Assembly: GCA_028287505.1 (NCBI GenBank)
Contig: JAQBPN010000008.1
Coordinates: 21,328 to 85,327 of the forward strand
Direction of reading: 5' to 3'
Source of the DNA: Fibrobacterota bacterium
GTDB taxonomy: Bacteria > Fibrobacterota > Fibrobacteria > UBA11236
DNA: 64,000 bases
Both the position numbers and the translations under genes were made by a program. Positions 33,060 to 40,998 of the stretch are shown here, piece after piece (positions within the stretch are counted from its first letter, which is position 1; each line of letters opens with the position of its first letter). Below the pieces are notes generated by a model. That model saw only the letters and a list, made by a program, of their open reading frames with translations. It did not search any database and had not been told where the DNA came from.

Positions 33060-34335
33060 ATCCGCTTCCGCCTCCGGGCTGCGCCGAACCCTGCCCATCC
33101 CGACCTTCCCGGCCACTTTGATCCTGGCCGCCCTGCTCATGGCCGCCTGCGTGTTCGACAAACCCGTCGATGAAGTTCAATTGGACCTGACGCGGGTTCC
33201 CGCCAAAGTGGACAGCATGCGGGTGATGGCGGTGGATCCGCTGGATACGTCCAAGGTCCTCGCCGTCGTCTATGCCGCGCACTGGCAACCCGGAAAAACC
33301 TTGCGCTTCTCCTTGGGCGACGCCTCGGGCAAGGACTGGCTGTTGCGGGCCGAAGGGTACCAGGGCGAATACCTGATCTACCTGTCGCTCATTTCCTCCG
33401 GGACGAACGGCCGCGACTCGGCCGTCCTGGTGCCTGTCAACCGGGGCCTGCCCGCCGTATTCTTCAAGGGCGTGCAGCGGGACAATGACTCGGTCCGTTT
33501 CTCAACCGCCTTCCGTTCCTCGCCGAACGGCGTTCACTGGCACTTCAATATCGGCCCCGACACCGTGGGCAACAGCCGCATTCTCATGCTTACCACTCCG
33601 GGGGCGGTTGTGGCCGCCGCCCTGCTCAAACCCGGTTCCTTGCTGACGGTGGATTTGCATCTCGCAGACCACACGCCCTTGCCCGTCCAGGAGCCCGATA
33701 CCATGCTGGCGGACGAAGCCCTGGCTCCGGCCGGATCCCAGGTGCATATCACGGAAGCCTACCGCGAGGGCGATTCGGTGCACCTGCTGCTTACCTATGT
33801 GAATTTCCAAGCGCCCGACGTGGACGAACCCAAGCCGGGCCGAGGATTCCCGATCGTGCTCGATAAGTCCACCTTCACGTCCCTGCCCGAGTTCAAGGTC
33901 CAGGACGGCGATCCCACCCACTTGGCGGGGCCCGCCTCGGCGCTTTCCAAGGTGAAGTTCCTGTTGGTCGCCCTGACTTACGCGAACCATATGCGGATCC
34001 GCCCCATGGTCTGGGATACCATCGAGTCGACCATCGCCTTGAAGACCCGTGAGGCCCGCCCCTCGGTCCATATCGACTCCCAAACCGTCAACGGCGACAT
34101 CCTTACTTTATTCCTGACCCGGACGAATTTCGAGGGCTTCCATCTCCACATCTATCGGGACTTCATTACTTGGCCGAGCCCGCCGCTCTACCAGACATGC
34201 TATACAAGCGTCTGCCAAGTGGGCGCCAACATCTGGAAAGGCGCCGGCAAGGTGATTGTCGTGGCCCAACGGGAGTCGACCCATGACGTCCTGCGGCCCT
34301 TGGTCAGCGATACGCTTCTCATCCCCCCTCCATAA
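33052..34335 (+). CDS. Lipoprotein of unknown function
   Basis: This 427-residue protein begins at the ATG at 33052, inside the stop region of the previous gene (ATGACTGA overlap). The signal ends ALLMAAC, a good lipobox. The mature part is rich in beta strands without a recognisable catalytic motif. It contains repeated phrases such as SVHLLLTYVNFQAPDVDEPKPG and DILTLFLTRTNFEGFHLHIYRD, suggesting two or more related sandwich domains. It is translationally coupled to the anchored protein at 32406, so the two may form an envelope complex. Function unknown. Confidence 0.75.
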   Translation: MTESASASGLRRTLPIPTFPATLILAALLMAACVFDKPVDEVQLDLTRVPAKVDSMRVMAVDPLDTSKVLAVVYAAHWQPGKTLRFSLGDASGKDWLLRAEGYQGEYLIYLSLISSGTNGRDSAVLVPVNRGLPAVFFKGVQRDNDSVRFSTAFRSSPNGVHWHFNIGPDTVGNSRILMLTTPGAVVAAALLKPGSLLTVDLHLADHTPLPVQEPDTMLADEALAPAGSQVHITEAYREGDSVHLLLTYVNFQAPDVDEPKPGRGFPIVLDKSTFTSLPEFKVQDGDPTHLAGPASALSKVKFLLVALTYANHMRIRPMVWDTIESTIALKTREARPSVHIDSQTVNGDILTLFLTRTNFEGFHLHIYRDFITWPSPPLYQTCYTSVCQVGANIWKGAGKVIVVAQRESTHDVLRPLVSDTLLIPPP

Positions 34336-34400
34336 GGGCGCCCCGCTCCCGGGGGATCCACCTCCTACAACCAAATCGTAGACACCTCTCTCCAAACGTC

Positions 34401-34417
34401 CGTCCACACCCTGGACG
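34401..34417. promoter_or_regulatory. Candidate activator-binding site CGTCCA-N5-TGGACG
   Basis: A perfect six-base-arm inverted repeat, centred about 129 bases upstream of the start site predicted from the -24/-12-like element at 34510-34526. It shares GTCCA-N5-TGGAC with the sites at 29569 and 57647. Confidence 0.6.
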
Positions 34418-34509
34418 GGAGCGGCCTTCCCACCGGGAGCTTTCCCCCCGATTCCCGTCTCCAAGCCTGAATCCATCGCAATTTGCCCATCCAGACCGCG
34501 CGGCGCGCC

Positions 34510-34526
34510 TTGGCCCGAAGTTTGAT
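34510..34526 (+). promoter_or_regulatory. Candidate sigma-54-like promoter (-24/-12)
   Basis: TTGGCCCG-AAGT-TTGAT is identical outside the four spacer bases to the element at 29638-29654 and keeps GG-N10-Gx spacing. It lies about 40 bases before the ATG at 34568, with an AGGAGG site in between. Confidence 0.55.
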
Positions 34527-34567
34527 TAATACCCTCTGCAGACACAAACCCTTTCAGGAGGCGAACC

Positions 34568-35095
34568 ATGAAATACTCGAACGACAAACAATCCTTCAAA
34601 TCGAAAACCCTGGGCCTGGTATTGGCCGCCGCCCTCATCCCGGCCGGCCTTGCCGTCGCCAACGATGGCTACCGTTCTTCCCCCGCCGTGGTGAGGAGCA
34701 ACGTTTCCGGCCATGTGGAAGTGGTCCACCAGGTTCCCGGCGGCGTCATCACCGTGGGCGCGGACTGGGGCAAGCAACGCCCGGCTCCCCAGGTGGTGGT
34801 GGTCGAGAATCGCCGCCAGGTGGTGGTGGTGGAGAAGAAACACGGCCGCGGCCATGCGTATGGCCATCGCGACCGCGAAGTGACCATCGTCCGCGAGGCG
34901 CCGCGCCGCAACGTCACCGTCATCCGCGAGGAACCCCGCCGGCAGGTCACCATCATCAAGACCGAGCCCTCTTGCCCCAAGACGGTCGTCATCGAAAAGC
35001 GTTCCGACGACCATGACTATGACAGGCATGACGGCCGCTATGACCGGCAGGACAATCGGGACGGGCACCAGCGGAATGTTTACGTCCGCAAGTGA
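34568..35095 (+). CDS. Exported charged protein, paralogue of the 29697 gene product
   Basis: This 175-residue protein starts at the ATG at 34568 behind CAGGAGG. Signal peptide LGLVLAAALIPAGLAVA. The mature part starts VSGHVEVVHQVPGGVITVGADWGKQ, the same block as in the protein at 29697. It is followed by short valine-rich repeats alternating with basic or acidic triplets (QVVVVENRRQVVVVEKKH, EVTIVREAPRRNVTVIREEPRRQVTIIKTEP, KTVVIEKRSDD), then an Asp/His/Arg-rich tail. The VTV-I-R-E-x-P-R-R unit repeats about three times. An extended charged beta structure in the envelope is likely; function unknown. It is monocistronic, with a terminator at 35162-35198. Confidence 0.75.
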   Translation: MKYSNDKQSFKSKTLGLVLAAALIPAGLAVANDGYRSSPAVVRSNVSGHVEVVHQVPGGVITVGADWGKQRPAPQVVVVENRRQVVVVEKKHGRGHAYGHRDREVTIVREAPRRNVTVIREEPRRQVTIIKTEPSCPKTVVIEKRSDDHDYDRHDGRYDRQDNRDGHQRNVYVRK

Positions 35096-35161
35096 ATACG
35101 GGCCCAATCGGCGGGACGGCTCGCCGAACGTGGACCGATATCCTTCGCACTGCCCCTCCCT

Positions 35162-35198
35162 CCCCCGGTCCGGATCGCCCGGCCGGGGGCTTTTTGTT
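35162..35198 (+). terminator. Rho-independent terminator
   Basis: CCCCCGG (35162-35168) pairs with CCGGGGG (35183-35189) and is followed by CTTTTTGTT. It ends the transcript of the 34568 gene, just ahead of the kinase gene at 35216. Confidence 0.8.
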
Positions 35199-35215
35199 AT
35201 ACTTCGACCGGGGTC

Positions 35216-37807
35216 ATGCTTCGACGGGGTGCTACCCCGCGGAGCCGCATCCCAGGGAACGCGCGCTGCGCGGACAAGGCCTTGATCGCTCTCTCATCCC
35301 TACCGCATAAAGCCCTCCGGGGCCTATCGAAACGGAGCCGGCTCCCGGCCCTCGCCTGCGCCATCCTGTGCCTGGCCGCCGCGGTCGCGCATGCCAGGTC
35401 CCCCATCCCGGACATACGCGACAGCTACGGCGTGGCCCTGGCCGATTATGATCAGGACGGATTGCTGGACGTCTACATGGTGGGCTTCCGCACCTTGAAC
35501 CGTCTGCTCATCAACAACGGCGACGGCACCTTCCGGGACAAGTCCATACCCGCGGGCGTGGGCGGCAACCTCATGCCCCAGGGCATCCGCAATCTGGAAC
35601 TGGGAGCCAGCGCCGCCGACTTCGACAATGACGGCGCCGTGGACCTGCTCATCTGCGGCTGGGGCGAAGCATTGGATCTCCTGAAGAACCGCAAGGACGG
35701 CACCTTCTATTCCGTGACCAAGCGCGCCGGCCTGCTGCGGAACGCGGACGCCAACATGGCCGTCTGGGGAGACCTGGACAAGGACGGCTACCTGGATCTG
35801 CTCCTCACCAACGAGGCTGGCCCGGTGCGCCTGTACCGGAACGATCACGGTCTGCGTTTCCTCCCCATCGCCCTGGACAGCATAGGTATCGCCGCGGATA
35901 CGGGGTCCCAGGGAGCCTTGTGGTGCGATCTCGATCTGGACGGGGATCTGGACCTGATCCTGACGGGCTGGCATCATCCCCTGCGCATCTATGAGCAGGT
36001 TTCACCCTTCCGGTTCAAGGAGGTCGACCTGGGCCTGGCCATCCCGCCCGGCACCCGCTGCAATGCCGTGCTGCCCGGAGACTTCGACAACGACGGCGAT
36101 CCGGATCTGCTCATCACGGTGCGCCAGGGCCCCAATCTGCTCCTGGTCAATCAGGCCGATCCCGAGCGGACGTCCGGACATCCCGCCGATTGGCGCCCGG
36201 AAACCAAGCCCATCCGCTTCCGGGAACGATCCTATGCCTTGGGCCTCACCGACACCCTGGACAGTTACGGCGGCGCCTTCGGGGATTATGACGGCGACGG
36301 CGACTTGGATCTGTTCCTGACCACGCGCACCCTGAACTATTACTACGAGAATACCGGCGGCGCCTTCCAGCGCCGCGATCTGGACGAGGTCGGCATCGAA
36401 GACGACTCCTCCACCTACAACACGGGATTCATGTACGGCGACCTGACGCCCTCGCCCGGCGAGGAAATGGTCATCGTGTCCCGGGACAGCGCCTCCGCCA
36501 TCCAGGACGGACCCGTGCCCAAATTCCGCCGGCTCAAAGTATTCCTGCACGGGGTGCAATCCAATGTCGGAGGCGTTGGCGGCGAACTCAGCATCTGGGG
36601 CCGGACACCCGCCGCCGCTCCCGGCGGCGCAAGCGCGGAAGATTGGACGCTGACGCAAAGCGCCCAGATCCACGACGGCGAAGGCTACCTGAGTTCCTAC
36701 GTAGGGCCGGCTTCCTTCTACCTGCCCGACTCCGGGAATTCCCAACGCCTGCGCGTGCGCTTCCCCAACGGCAAGGTGGTGCTCCGGAAGATCAATCCGG
36801 CCGACACCTCCATCGAGATATGGGAAGGCGGCTTCATCGCCGCCGCGTGGGAACAGGGCGGCCGCGCCGCCTACTACACCCTCCGCGACCCCATGCGCCG
36901 CAAAACCATCCTCCTGTACATCCTCGGCATCACCGCGTCGTTCGTATTGCTGCGCGCCGTGCTCAAAGCCATGGCCGCCAACATCGCGCGCAAGCGGTAT
37001 ACCCGCGAACTCGTGGACAAGAACCGGGAACTGCAGGAGCTGATCGGGGAAGTCAACCGCACCCAGCAGCAGCTCATCCACAGCGAAAAGCTGGCGGCGC
37101 TGGGCCAACTCGTGGCCGGCATCGCCCATGAGCTCAACAACCCCATCGGATTCATCTATGCCAACCTGTTCCAGATCCGCAAGTACCTGGACGGCATCGA
37201 TCCGGACACCTTGGACGCCAAAGCCCGCGCCAATCTGGAGAAAATCGATCAGGCTCTGCGCGAAAGCCAGGACGGATCCATCCGCATCCGCGATATCGTC
37301 CAGAACCTGCGCGGCCTCTCCCGGGCGGGCACCGGCGGTCCCGGCACCGTCCTCCGCAAACAGCCCTGCGACGTCAACCGCCTGATCGAGAAAAGCCTGC
37401 TGCTGGCCCAGACCACCTTCAGCAAGAACGTGGGCCTGGAAAAGGACTACGGCCAAGTGCCCTTCGTGGACGTGGACGAAACCCAGATCCAACAGGTCTT
37501 CCTGAACATCCTCGTGAACGCGGGCCAGGCCCTGGGGGAAACGGGGAGCATCCGCATCCGCACCCGCGCCGAAAACGGCGAGGCCGTGATCTCCATCTCC
37601 GACACCGGCCCGGGCATCAAGCCGGAAAACCTGAAACATATCTTCGAACCCTTTTTCACCACCAAACCGGTGGGACAGGGCATAGGCCTGGGGCTGCATA
37701 TCTGTTATCAAATCATCCGCGCCCATCAGGGCGATATCCTGGCGCGCTCGGCGGATGGCCGGGGCGCCGAATTCTTGGTAACCTTACCCCTGATGACGCC
37801 CAGATAG
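35216..37807 (+). CDS. Sensor histidine kinase with an extracytoplasmic FG-GAP/UnbV sensor domain
   Basis: The 863-residue protein has a signal (LPALACAILCLAAAVAHA) and a periplasmic region with six Ca-binding DxDxDGxxD repeats, for example DYDQDGLLD, DFDNDGAVD, DLDKDGYLD, DLDLDGDLD, DFDNDGDPD and DYDGDGDLD. These form an FG-GAP/VCBS-type propeller (about residues 75-400), followed by an ASPIC/UnbV-like segment (LKVFLHGVQSNVGGVGGELSIW to RLRVRFPNGKVVLRKINP). A membrane helix lies at about 563-585. The kinase core is NtrB-like: GIAHELNNPIGFI with acceptor His, NILVNAGQAL, DTGPGIKPENLKHIFEPFFTTKPVGQGIGLGL. Start ATG 35216; a TTG at 35282 is an alternative. The partner regulator starts eight bases downstream. 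Confidence 0.88.
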   Translation: MLRRGATPRSRIPGNARCADKALIALSSLPHKALRGLSKRSRLPALACAILCLAAAVAHARSPIPDIRDSYGVALADYDQDGLLDVYMVGFRTLNRLLINNGDGTFRDKSIPAGVGGNLMPQGIRNLELGASAADFDNDGAVDLLICGWGEALDLLKNRKDGTFYSVTKRAGLLRNADANMAVWGDLDKDGYLDLLLTNEAGPVRLYRNDHGLRFLPIALDSIGIAADTGSQGALWCDLDLDGDLDLILTGWHHPLRIYEQVSPFRFKEVDLGLAIPPGTRCNAVLPGDFDNDGDPDLLITVRQGPNLLLVNQADPERTSGHPADWRPETKPIRFRERSYALGLTDTLDSYGGAFGDYDGDGDLDLFLTTRTLNYYYENTGGAFQRRDLDEVGIEDDSSTYNTGFMYGDLTPSPGEEMVIVSRDSASAIQDGPVPKFRRLKVFLHGVQSNVGGVGGELSIWGRTPAAAPGGASAEDWTLTQSAQIHDGEGYLSSYVGPASFYLPDSGNSQRLRVRFPNGKVVLRKINPADTSIEIWEGGFIAAAWEQGGRAAYYTLRDPMRRKTILLYILGITASFVLLRAVLKAMAANIARKRYTRELVDKNRELQELIGEVNRTQQQLIHSEKLAALGQLVAGIAHELNNPIGFIYANLFQIRKYLDGIDPDTLDAKARANLEKIDQALRESQDGSIRIRDIVQNLRGLSRAGTGGPGTVLRKQPCDVNRLIEKSLLLAQTTFSKNVGLEKDYGQVPFVDVDETQIQQVFLNILVNAGQALGETGSIRIRTRAENGEAVISISDTGPGIKPENLKHIFEPFFTTKPVGQGIGLGLHICYQIIRAHQGDILARSADGRGAEFLVTLPLMTPR

Positions 37808-37815
37808 GACAGCAC

Positions 37816-39336
37816 ATGGACGCGAAAAAACCCATCATCCTCATCGTCGACGACGAACCCGCCATCGTCAGCAGCATCATCCGCTCCCTGGAAGATGACT
37901 ACGAATGCCTGGGCGCGCCCAATGCCGCCGAGGCCCGCAAGCTTTTCAGCACGCATGCCATCACCTGCGTGCTCAGCGATCAACGCATGCCCGGCGAGCC
38001 CGGCTCGGAATTCCTGGCCTGGGTCAAGCAGACCCATCCGGACACCATGCGCATCCTCATCACCGGCTTCTCCGATTTCGAATCCGTGGTGGCCGCCGTG
38101 AACAAGGGCCAGATCTACCACTTCCTCCACAAGCCCTGGGAACCGATCCAATTGGAAGTGGTGATCCGCCAAGCCGTCCAGGTCCACCAGCTCACCGATG
38201 AGAACCAGCGCCTGCAGGCCGAACTCAAGGCCCGCAACCAAGTCCTGGAGCGCGAGAACCTGACCCTCAAGGCGGATACCATCCAGGAAGCCGCCGCCTT
38301 CCGCGATCTCATCGGCCTCAGCGCCCCCATGCAACGCCTCAAGGCCAAACTCCAGGCCCTGCTGCAATCGCAAAGCACCGTGCTCATCACCGGCGAATCC
38401 GGTACCGGCAAGGAACTGGTGGCCCGCGCCCTCCACTTCGCCGGCGCCCGCAAGGACAAGGCATTCGTGGCCCAGAACTGCGCCGCCCTGCCGGACTCGA
38501 TCCTGGAAAGCGAACTGTTCGGCCACGTGAAGGGCGCATTCACCCACGCCGTCGAGACCCGCATCGGCATCATCGAAAGCGCAAATGGCGGCACCCTCTT
38601 CCTGGACGAAGTGGGCGATATGTCCCTGTCCATGCAGGCCAAGCTCCTGCGCTTCCTCCAGGAAGGCGTCATCACCCAAGTGGGCGGCCGCGTGGAAAAG
38701 CGCGTCGACATCCGCGTCATCTGCGCCACCCACCGGGATCTGGAAGCCATGGTCAAGGACAAGACGTTCCGCGAAGACCTCTACTATCGCTTGGCCGTGG
38801 TGCCCCTGCGCACGCCCGCCCTGCGCGAACGCCGCGACGATATCCCCATCCTAGCCGAACATTTCCTCCGCAAGAAGGCCCTGAAGTTCGGCAAGAAGAC
38901 GCCCCGCCTGGCCCCGGAAACCATCGCCCGACTTTCCGCCCACAACTTCCCCGGCAACGTGCGCGAACTGGAAAACGCCCTGGAATATTCCCTGAACATG
39001 ATCGGCGACCGGGACACGGTCCTTCCCGAGGATCTGCCCGATCGGTTCCAGGGCGCAACCTCGTCCCCGGCCTCCTGGACCGCCGGCGCGGGTGCGGCGA
39101 GCCTCTCCGGCGCAAGCCCAAGCAACGCCGAATCGGCAAGCCTGGGGGCGGAAGGCGCCGCCAATCTACCCAAAGATCTTCTCCTGGACGAGGCCGTGAT
39201 GTCCCTGGAAGTGGAATGGATCAACCGGGCCATGCAGGCCACGGGCGGGAACATTTCCCAGGCGGCCAAGGTGTTGGGCCTCAGCCGCCAGGGGCTTCAC
39301 AATAAGCTGGCGAAGTACGGAATACGGGGCGAGTAA
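37816..39336 (+). CDS. NtrC-family sigma-54-dependent response regulator
   Basis: This 506-residue protein has a receiver domain (ILIVDDEPAIVSSI, VLSDQRMPGEPG, HKPWEP, about residues 5-125), a linker helix, and the sigma-54 activator AAA+ domain with Walker A GESGTGKE (about 194), ESELFGHVKGAFTHA (loop 1, GAFTGA variant with His), Walker B GGTLFLDEVGDM, and FREDLYYRLAVVPLRTPALRER. An Ala/Ser-rich linker precedes a Fis-type HTH (ATGGNISQAAKVLGLSRQGLHNKLAKYGI). It activates sigma-54 RNA polymerase when phosphorylated, presumably by the kinase encoded eight bases upstream. The GTCCA-N5-TGGAC sites near 29.6, 34.4 and 57.7 kb are candidate targets. Confidence 0.95.
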   Translation: MDAKKPIILIVDDEPAIVSSIIRSLEDDYECLGAPNAAEARKLFSTHAITCVLSDQRMPGEPGSEFLAWVKQTHPDTMRILITGFSDFESVVAAVNKGQIYHFLHKPWEPIQLEVVIRQAVQVHQLTDENQRLQAELKARNQVLERENLTLKADTIQEAAAFRDLIGLSAPMQRLKAKLQALLQSQSTVLITGESGTGKELVARALHFAGARKDKAFVAQNCAALPDSILESELFGHVKGAFTHAVETRIGIIESANGGTLFLDEVGDMSLSMQAKLLRFLQEGVITQVGGRVEKRVDIRVICATHRDLEAMVKDKTFREDLYYRLAVVPLRTPALRERRDDIPILAEHFLRKKALKFGKKTPRLAPETIARLSAHNFPGNVRELENALEYSLNMIGDRDTVLPEDLPDRFQGATSSPASWTAGAGAASLSGASPSNAESASLGAEGAANLPKDLLLDEAVMSLEVEWINRAMQATGGNISQAAKVLGLSRQGLHNKLAKYGIRGE

Positions 39337-39346
39337 CTTTTCCGAA

Positions 39347-39700
39347 TCAAGGGTTGACTTGAATAACAAAGATTTGATTGCCCGGATTAAAACCGCAACT
39401 AGCACCAGGAGAATTACCGTTTGAATCGTATTTGACATTGATCGGCATACCCGATGCAAGCGCCAACCCAATTTGGGATGCCCACTGGGTCGCACTCTGA
39501 GACGAGTTCAGAAAGTAATACGCTTTTGTATCACCCGTTAAATAAAAATAGGTAACAGACGCCCCGCTACCACCCCCGCAACCATCAGTGGACATCGATT
39601 GAACGGTTAGCGGAACTGTAAGCCAGCCAACCGTAGCCATAGTTTTTGTCGAAATAATACCTAGAAGAACAACCATGATTCCGATTTTCGATAATTTCAT
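39347..39700 (-). CDS. Small secreted protein of unknown function
   Basis: This 117-residue protein has a signal peptide (MKLSKIGIMVVLLGIISTKTMA) and a small mature domain with a Gly/Cys turn (STDGCGGGSGASVTYFYLTG) and a second Cys near the end (SPGASCGFNPGNQIFVIQV), suggesting one disulfide. The start is taken at the ATG at 39700 because GGAG lies correctly before it; an ATG at 39712 overlaps that site. It is AT-richer than the upstream regulator gene. It is the last gene of the minus-strand group that begins at 50128, but a 486-base gap separates it from the gene at 40187. Confidence 0.6.
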   Translation of the reverse strand: MKLSKIGIMVVLLGIISTKTMATVGWLTVPLTVQSMSTDGCGGGSGASVTYFYLTGDTKAYYFLNSSQSATQWASQIGLALASGMPINVKYDSNGNSPGASCGFNPGNQIFVIQVNP

Positions 39701-39853
39701 TTTCAGCTCCATCTGGTTAAATGGTTTAATTGCATATCAAACCAGTCTATTGAATCAACCCATTTTTGAGGATTGATTTGACAGCCTTCATAAGGCTAAT
39801 TTTGGATAAATTTACATTGGGGCTTTAGAACAAGAGAGATTGTTGAATCGATT
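39701..39853. other. AT-rich intergenic stretch
   Basis: No gene was seen. It contains a small hairpin AGCCTT-CAT-AAGGCT at 39783-39797, next to a TTGACA at 39778-39783 without a matching -10 box at normal spacing. Confidence 0.4.
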
Positions 39854-40201
39854 TTGCGCCCATATGGGCGCACGTCGCAAAGGATCTCCATGAGTTGCGG
39901 AGGAAGGCCAGACTGACCCAAGCCCAACTTTTCAAGGGCCTTGGGGGTCTCAAACAGCAAGTGAGCGCGAGCTATTAGAAGGTGTTATCTAACCAGAGGC
40001 GGCCTAGCAGCGAGTCTTGATCAAGGCCTTGGGATTTCGATTGCGGAGCTATTCCAAGAGGAGATGCCGGCAGGGGGAGAACGGTCGGGATATTCAGGTG
40101 CAGGAGGTTTTCAGGAAGCTGAAGCCAGAGGAACAAAGACCATTCTCGAGCACATACCGGCAGCACTAATACCGATCCTAACCACTTCAAAAGCTGTATG
40201 A
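39850..40201 (+). pseudogene. Frameshifted XRE-family HTH regulator remnant
   Basis: Frame one, open from 39847 to the TAG at 39976-39978, reads KDLHELRRKARLTQAQLF and then GLGGLKQQVSASY, a clear XRE helix-turn-helix core. The rest of the fold continues in the next frame: LAASLDQGLGISIAELFQEE, ending at TGA 40199-40201. One frameshift near 39970 splits the gene, and no start codon is evident. An intact XRE protein would carry a conserved dipeptide such as RYE where the stop now falls. The remnant lies immediately after the palindrome at 39854-39879. Confidence 0.6.
39854..39879. promoter_or_regulatory. Palindromic element shared with 50200-50225 (copy 1)
   Basis: TTGCGCCCA-TAT-GGGCGCAC-G-TCGCA. 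The arms TGCGCCC and GGGCGCA are perfect around ATAT. The second copy, 10 kb away, matches 23 of 26 bases. Both lie in gaps between a minus-strand and a plus-strand gene. Confidence 0.6.
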
Positions 40202-40615
40202 GGTCCCGAAAATAGGAATGATGAAAAGGAGACGACTTGGACTTAACTGAAAACGCAGATAGTTGATCCCATAATATAGCCTGAATCCCCTGGCTTCTCC
40301 GATATCATGCCGATCAAAGACCCCGATGCAGATTCTATCAGCTTCCTCCCAGAACATTCCATATGTAAAATCCGCCATAATCAAATGTCGAGGATTTAAT
40401 TGCCACATACCCAAGGCGAACTGGGCACTGTAATCCTGCCACGCAAAATGTTTGGCAATAGTGAATTCTGCGCGGTCACCTAAGATCTGAAAACCAAATC
40501 CAGCCCTTCCGAATTTGTCTCCTATACCTGTAGTTACTCCATATTCCAAAGCGTGAACCGTTGTGGAACGCCCCATGAAAAAAGAAGTCAGTACTGCTAA
40601 AAAAAATACCCTCAT
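40187..40615 (-). CDS. Exported protein of unknown function, barrel-like
   Basis: This 142-residue protein starts at the ATG at 40615; a TTG at 40651 would add 12 residues overlapping the upstream gene. Signal peptide MRVFFLAVLTSFFMGRSTTVHA. The mature part alternates aromatic and polar residues with Gly turns (LEYGVTTGIGDKFGRAGFGFQI, EFTIAKHFAWQDYSAQFALGMW) and ends FGTSYSF with a terminal Phe, as in small outer-membrane barrels. It lies 26 bases after the candidate immunity gene, so it may belong to the RHS operon. Family not recognised. Confidence 0.55.
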   Translation of the reverse strand: MRVFFLAVLTSFFMGRSTTVHALEYGVTTGIGDKFGRAGFGFQILGDRAEFTIAKHFAWQDYSAQFALGMWQLNPRHLIMADFTYGMFWEEADRICIGVFDRHDIGEARGFRLYYGINYLRFQLSPSRLLFIIPIFGTSYSF

Positions 40616-40640
40616 TTTGCCCCAGCTAGACCCAATAAGG

Positions 40641-40988
40641 CTATTCTTCAAGACGCTTTAGGATTCTGTTAACCTTTTTTAAGTCAAAGGGGGCCTCCGG
40701 ATCGGTTCTTTGCGTTGCATCAGTTTGGAAAACATGCAATTGTTTCAGGGCGGAGCGTATCTTAAAGTGGTCAATCATAGCAAGCGCGTCAAACTTCTTT
40801 TTCTCATTTTTTGAATTTATCCACTCAATAAGAACTTGATCTGCTTGTACTTTTTCCTCCGAATCAAATTCTTTATACAATTTCATAAGCTCCACCAACG
40901 CACCTTGCGAAGCTTTCTGAGCCATTGCCCGGGCATCAGTTGCCTCCCACCATTTCTCCATTTTTTCTCGAAAATCTTTGCTTGTCAT
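40641..40988 (-). CDS. Candidate immunity protein for the upstream RHS toxin
   Basis: The 115-residue, all-helical, highly charged cytoplasmic protein has no signal peptide. It contains EEKVQADQVLIEWINSKNEKKKFDALAMIDHFKIRSALKQL, which reads as a HEAT-like helical pair, a fold common in immunity proteins. It starts ten bases after the stop of the RHS gene (ATG at 40988), exactly where polymorphic-toxin loci keep the cognate immunity gene, and its composition is AT-rich like the toxin tail. The call rests on position and style; I do not recognise a named immunity family. Confidence 0.55.
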   Translation of the reverse strand: MTSKDFREKMEKWWEATDARAMAQKASQGALVELMKLYKEFDSEEKVQADQVLIEWINSKNEKKKFDALAMIDHFKIRSALKQLHVFQTDATQRTDPEAPFDLKKVNRILKRLEE

Positions 40989-40998
40989 CGTAGCCCTA

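Noticed and set aside
39975..40190. Minus-strand open frame of 71 codons
   Set aside because: Opposite to the XRE pseudogene and without a ribosome-binding site or motif.
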